From: Acidaminobacter sp. JC074
GTDB taxonomy: Bacteria > Bacillota > Clostridia > Peptostreptococcales > Acidaminobacteraceae
Length of the DNA: 64,000 bases
Direction of reading: 5' to 3'
Assembly (NCBI RefSeq): GCF_022496765.1
Contig: NZ_VANV01000023.1
Location: forward strand, 33,487 to 97,486
Shown here: piece by piece, positions 62,039-64,000 of the stretch
Layout of the letters: each line of letters begins with the position of its first letter
How positions within the stretch are numbered: position 1 is the stretch's first letter
Notes under the pieces: generated by a model
The model's input: the letters and a program-made list of their open reading frames with translations, nothing else
What the model was told of the DNA's origin: nothing
Database searches by the model: none
Made by a program: the position numbers and the translations under genes

Positions 62039-62096
62039 GTTGTTTTGCATAGTTTTACACTTATACTTGTAATAAGATGATATTAGGGAGGACGAT

Positions 62097-62798
62097 ATGA
62101 AAGCAGTTACAGATAGAAAAAAGGTCAGTGTAATCCATAAGGATTTTTTAAGGATGAATGTAAGAGGCATGCTTTTGAATACAGACAATGAAGCTTATTA
62201 TGAAGATGAGAGTATTTGGATTAAAGACAATTACTTTAATTTTTTATACACAGAAGACCTAGATTTTCTTTTAGAGTTTGATAAGCGTGTCGGCAATGAG
62301 TTTGGTTTTTCAGGCGCAAATGACTTTGTTTTAGATTATTATAAAGACCATGAACTGATTCATTGGAAGAACTCGTGCAACCAGTATCATTATCCAGGTG
62401 ACAAGTTTGAATCTGTTATGGACTTGGATTCACTTTCTCTTGAAGATGCTGACTATGTCAATGAGCACTATGAATACAACAACGATGATTCTCTTAAAAA
62501 GATCAAACATGCCATTAAAAGTAGACCGACTTCTTGTTTGAGACTAGATGGTAAAAATGTTTCCTTCGTACTTTTACACGATGACGATTCTATTGGCTAC
62601 ATGTTTACTCTGCCTGAGTATAGAGGTAAAGGTTATGCATATGAACTTACAAAAGACATCATCAACAAAACCATTGATTTAGGCAGACTGCCTTATGTCC
62701 AGATTGTGTGCTCTAATAAAAAGTCTATAGGTCTTGCCTTAAAAACTGGATTTGTCTTTCATGGTATTGTTCATCAGCAACCTCCTGGATACTCGTGA
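62097..62798 (+). CDS. GNAT-family N-acetyltransferase
   Basis: 233 residues with GGGAGGA upstream. The C-terminal half has the acetyl-CoA site YMFTLPEYRGKGYAYELTKD (R/Q-x-x-G-x-G/A pattern, motif A) and NKKSIGLALKTGFVFHGIV (motif B). The N-terminal half is less conserved. Substrate unknown. An elaborate repeat array lies in its promoter. Its last 25 bases overlap the 3' end of the convergent iscB gene. Confidence 0.82.
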   Translation: MKAVTDRKKVSVIHKDFLRMNVRGMLLNTDNEAYYEDESIWIKDNYFNFLYTEDLDFLLEFDKRVGNEFGFSGANDFVLDYYKDHELIHWKNSCNQYHYPGDKFESVMDLDSLSLEDADYVNEHYEYNNDDSLKKIKHAIKSRPTSCLRLDGKNVSFVLLHDDDSIGYMFTLPEYRGKGYAYELTKDIINKTIDLGRLPYVQIVCSNKKSIGLALKTGFVFHGIVHQQPPGYS

Positions 62799-64000
62799 CA
62801 TTCAGTCGTGAGAGGAAAGGAGGTTATTGGTGAGAAGCTTGAGTAATTATAGCCATCTGCCTTCTGGACCAACTCACAATACTTATAATTGATGCCTTGC
62901 ACTGTTCCGTGTTTTGTTTTGATATTGAAATAGCCACTTGTTCTACAAGACACAATACCATAATAAGTTCCCTTTTTCTTACCTTTTGGTACATTCGCTT
63001 TGACTAAATCTCCACTCTTGTAGCCATGGTGATATTTCTGTCTCGGTTTGTAAGCTCTTGGAAAACCATACTTATCGAGTAGTGTCCTAGAATGAGAACC
63101 TCTACCACATGCACTTATTTTTTGGACCTTTAAATCTTTAGGTATATCAAAAGACTCAGGTATCTCACCAACACATAGAGCATCATAATAATGTGTCTTT
63201 TCAAGATCCATCTTACTTCTGTTAAACTTGGTTCTACCACCGCTTGACACTTCTAAGTGCTCGGTTTTTCTGCTAAGCATTTGATAGGTCGATTTTCTAG
63301 ATGTATTCACTCTGGCAGCATCTCTATAGAATCCCGGTCTTCCTTTTGATAGGATATTTTCTATATGCTTTATTCTGATTTGATCAATCTTCTTATAACT
63401 GCCTTTCAAACTTTCAAACCAATCTTCTAGATTCCTTGAAGCTTTTTCTTGATTACAAGTCCTACAAGCTATTGTCAAGTTTGACACTCTGTCGGTACCA
63501 CCATTATTTCTTGATACCATATGTTCTACTTCTAAGATGACATCTTGACTTTCACCTTTACAATACTGACAAGTATGATTAGAAGTATAAAGTAAATATT
63601 CTCTGACCTCATTCCCAAATAAGGTTCCTTGTTGATATTCTATTCCTGAAATATCAGGCTTGTCCATTAACTGAGTATCAAAACGAACTGTCTCCAAACT
63701 AATAGCCTTAATAGGACATAACTTCTGTAAACGATCGGTCATGGTTTCTATGTTGTCAACATTGGATTGTACAGAAGGTGGTAACCAACCTTCTTTTCTA
63801 GTCCTGTTTAGGAACCTCGGTTTTCTATACCGAGTCTTACGATTTCTTCTGCTTCTTCTTAAACTTCTACGATCATCTAGGTTTGATTTGATAACTTCTG
63901 CTCGATGTTCGAGTTCTCCAAGAAAAACAACTTTTGCTTCTACTTTGGCATCTTCTACAATAGCAATACCTGTTGTCTTTGCACCTGGGTCAAACTTAAG
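62774..64000 (-). CDS. iscB: IscB RNA-guided HNH/RuvC nuclease (5' end beyond window)
   Basis: 408 residues are visible and the frame stays open to the right edge, so the start, any PLMP domain and an upstream omega-RNA lie outside. Visible domains in order: RuvC-I KFDPGAKTTGIAIV; an Arg-rich bridge helix (RRSLRRSRRNRKTRYRKPR); RuvC-II AISLETVRFD. The HNH domain shows CQYCKG, ILEVEHMVSRNNGG, NLTIACRTCNQEK. RuvC-III is THYYDALCVGE. A C-terminal beta domain (KSGDLVKANVPKGKKKGTYY) follows. Asp, Glu, His and Asp active-site residues are all present, so both nuclease sites look intact. IscB, from the IS200/IS605 superfamily, is the ancestor of Cas9. No TnpA is in the window. Confidence 0.93.
   Translation of the reverse strand, partial: LKFDPGAKTTGIAIVEDAKVEAKVVFLGELEHRAEVIKSNLDDRRSLRRSRRNRKTRYRKPRFLNRTRKEGWLPPSVQSNVDNIETMTDRLQKLCPIKAISLETVRFDTQLMDKPDISGIEYQQGTLFGNEVREYLLYTSNHTCQYCKGESQDVILEVEHMVSRNNGGTDRVSNLTIACRTCNQEKASRNLEDWFESLKGSYKKIDQIRIKHIENILSKGRPGFYRDAARVNTSRKSTYQMLSRKTEHLEVSSGGRTKFNRSKMDLEKTHYYDALCVGEIPESFDIPKDLKVQKISACGRGSHSRTLLDKYGFPRAYKPRQKYHHGYKSGDLVKANVPKGKKKGTYYGIVSCRTSGYFNIKTKHGTVQGINYKYCELVQKADGYNYSSFSPITSFPLTTECHEYPGGC
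62791..62815. repeat. Imperfect hairpin at iscB/GNAT junction
   Basis: CTCACGACTGAATGTCACGAG (read on the minus strand, given as two arms CTCACGAC and GTCACGAG) forms a hairpin with two mismatches and a 5-base loop, a few bases from the iscB stop. IS200/IS605 elements have subterminal hairpins, so this could mark the right end of the element. That is tentative. Confidence 0.35.

Overview
The window is low-GC DNA with strong Shine-Dalgarno sequences (AGGAGG type), many SLH-domain surface proteins, a SipW-type signal peptidase with camelysin/TasA-like substrates, class I c-di-GMP riboswitches and a bacterial tyrosine-kinase module. This points to a Gram-positive Bacillota member, most likely an anaerobic, motile or surface-attached Clostridia lineage. 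I cannot name the species. No rRNA, tRNA or CRISPR array was seen.

Layout. (1) 1-8043, minus strand: a signalling and secretion cluster. It runs response regulator, degenerate PilT-like ATPase, sensor kinase, membrane-embedded signal peptidase, DUF5305-like protein, then three camelysin/TasA-like secreted proteins. The first five genes look like one transcript. The camelysin genes appear to have their own promoters, each preceded by the same NarL-type 7-2-7 palindrome. (2) 8665-24006, plus strand: a CapD-like nucleotide-sugar dehydratase, a Wzz/BY-kinase/PHP-phosphatase trio, then a run of exported and SLH proteins including one of 1,700 residues. (3) 24.1-29.0 kb: tandem c-di-GMP-I riboswitches ahead of a secreted transglutaminase-like protein, a short structured RNA with its own terminator (RNA-A), and a 1,122-residue AAA/LuxR regulator. 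(4) 29.1-42.8 kb: a tail-collar-domain protein translationally coupled to two giant surface proteins, a small hypothetical protein and an LRR-transglutaminase protein. (5) 42.9-43.6 kb: a second tandem c-di-GMP-I riboswitch with no protein gene behind it. It is followed by a 20-22 codon ORF, a folded domain and a second copy of the structured RNA (RNA-B). (6) 43.6-48.7 kb: PucR regulator, NhaC-type antiporter and ammonia-lyase, then a DUF234 ATPase with a large palindromic operator. (7) 48.9-54.9 kb: EAL phosphodiesterase, hydrolase and an HD-domain gene broken by an IS4-type element with perfect terminal repeats and a 10-bp target duplication. (8) 54.9-62.8 kb: DUF202 protein and GntR regulator, small membrane proteins, a chemoreceptor, an LtaS-like sulfatase and a GNAT acetyltransferase. 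(9) 62.8-64.0 kb: the 3' two-thirds or more of an iscB gene (RNA-guided nuclease family) running off the right edge.

How it fits together. Much of the window appears devoted to building and regulating the cell surface. A two-component system probably controls secreted fibre-like proteins through their dedicated signal peptidase. c-di-GMP is degraded by the EAL protein and sensed by four aptamers in two tandem pairs. BY-kinase signalling sits beside S-layer proteins. The most novel signals are the two related structured RNAs with compensatory base changes, one of them behind an orphan tandem c-di-GMP riboswitch, and the Walker-A-altered PilT paralogue in the SipW/camelysin cluster.
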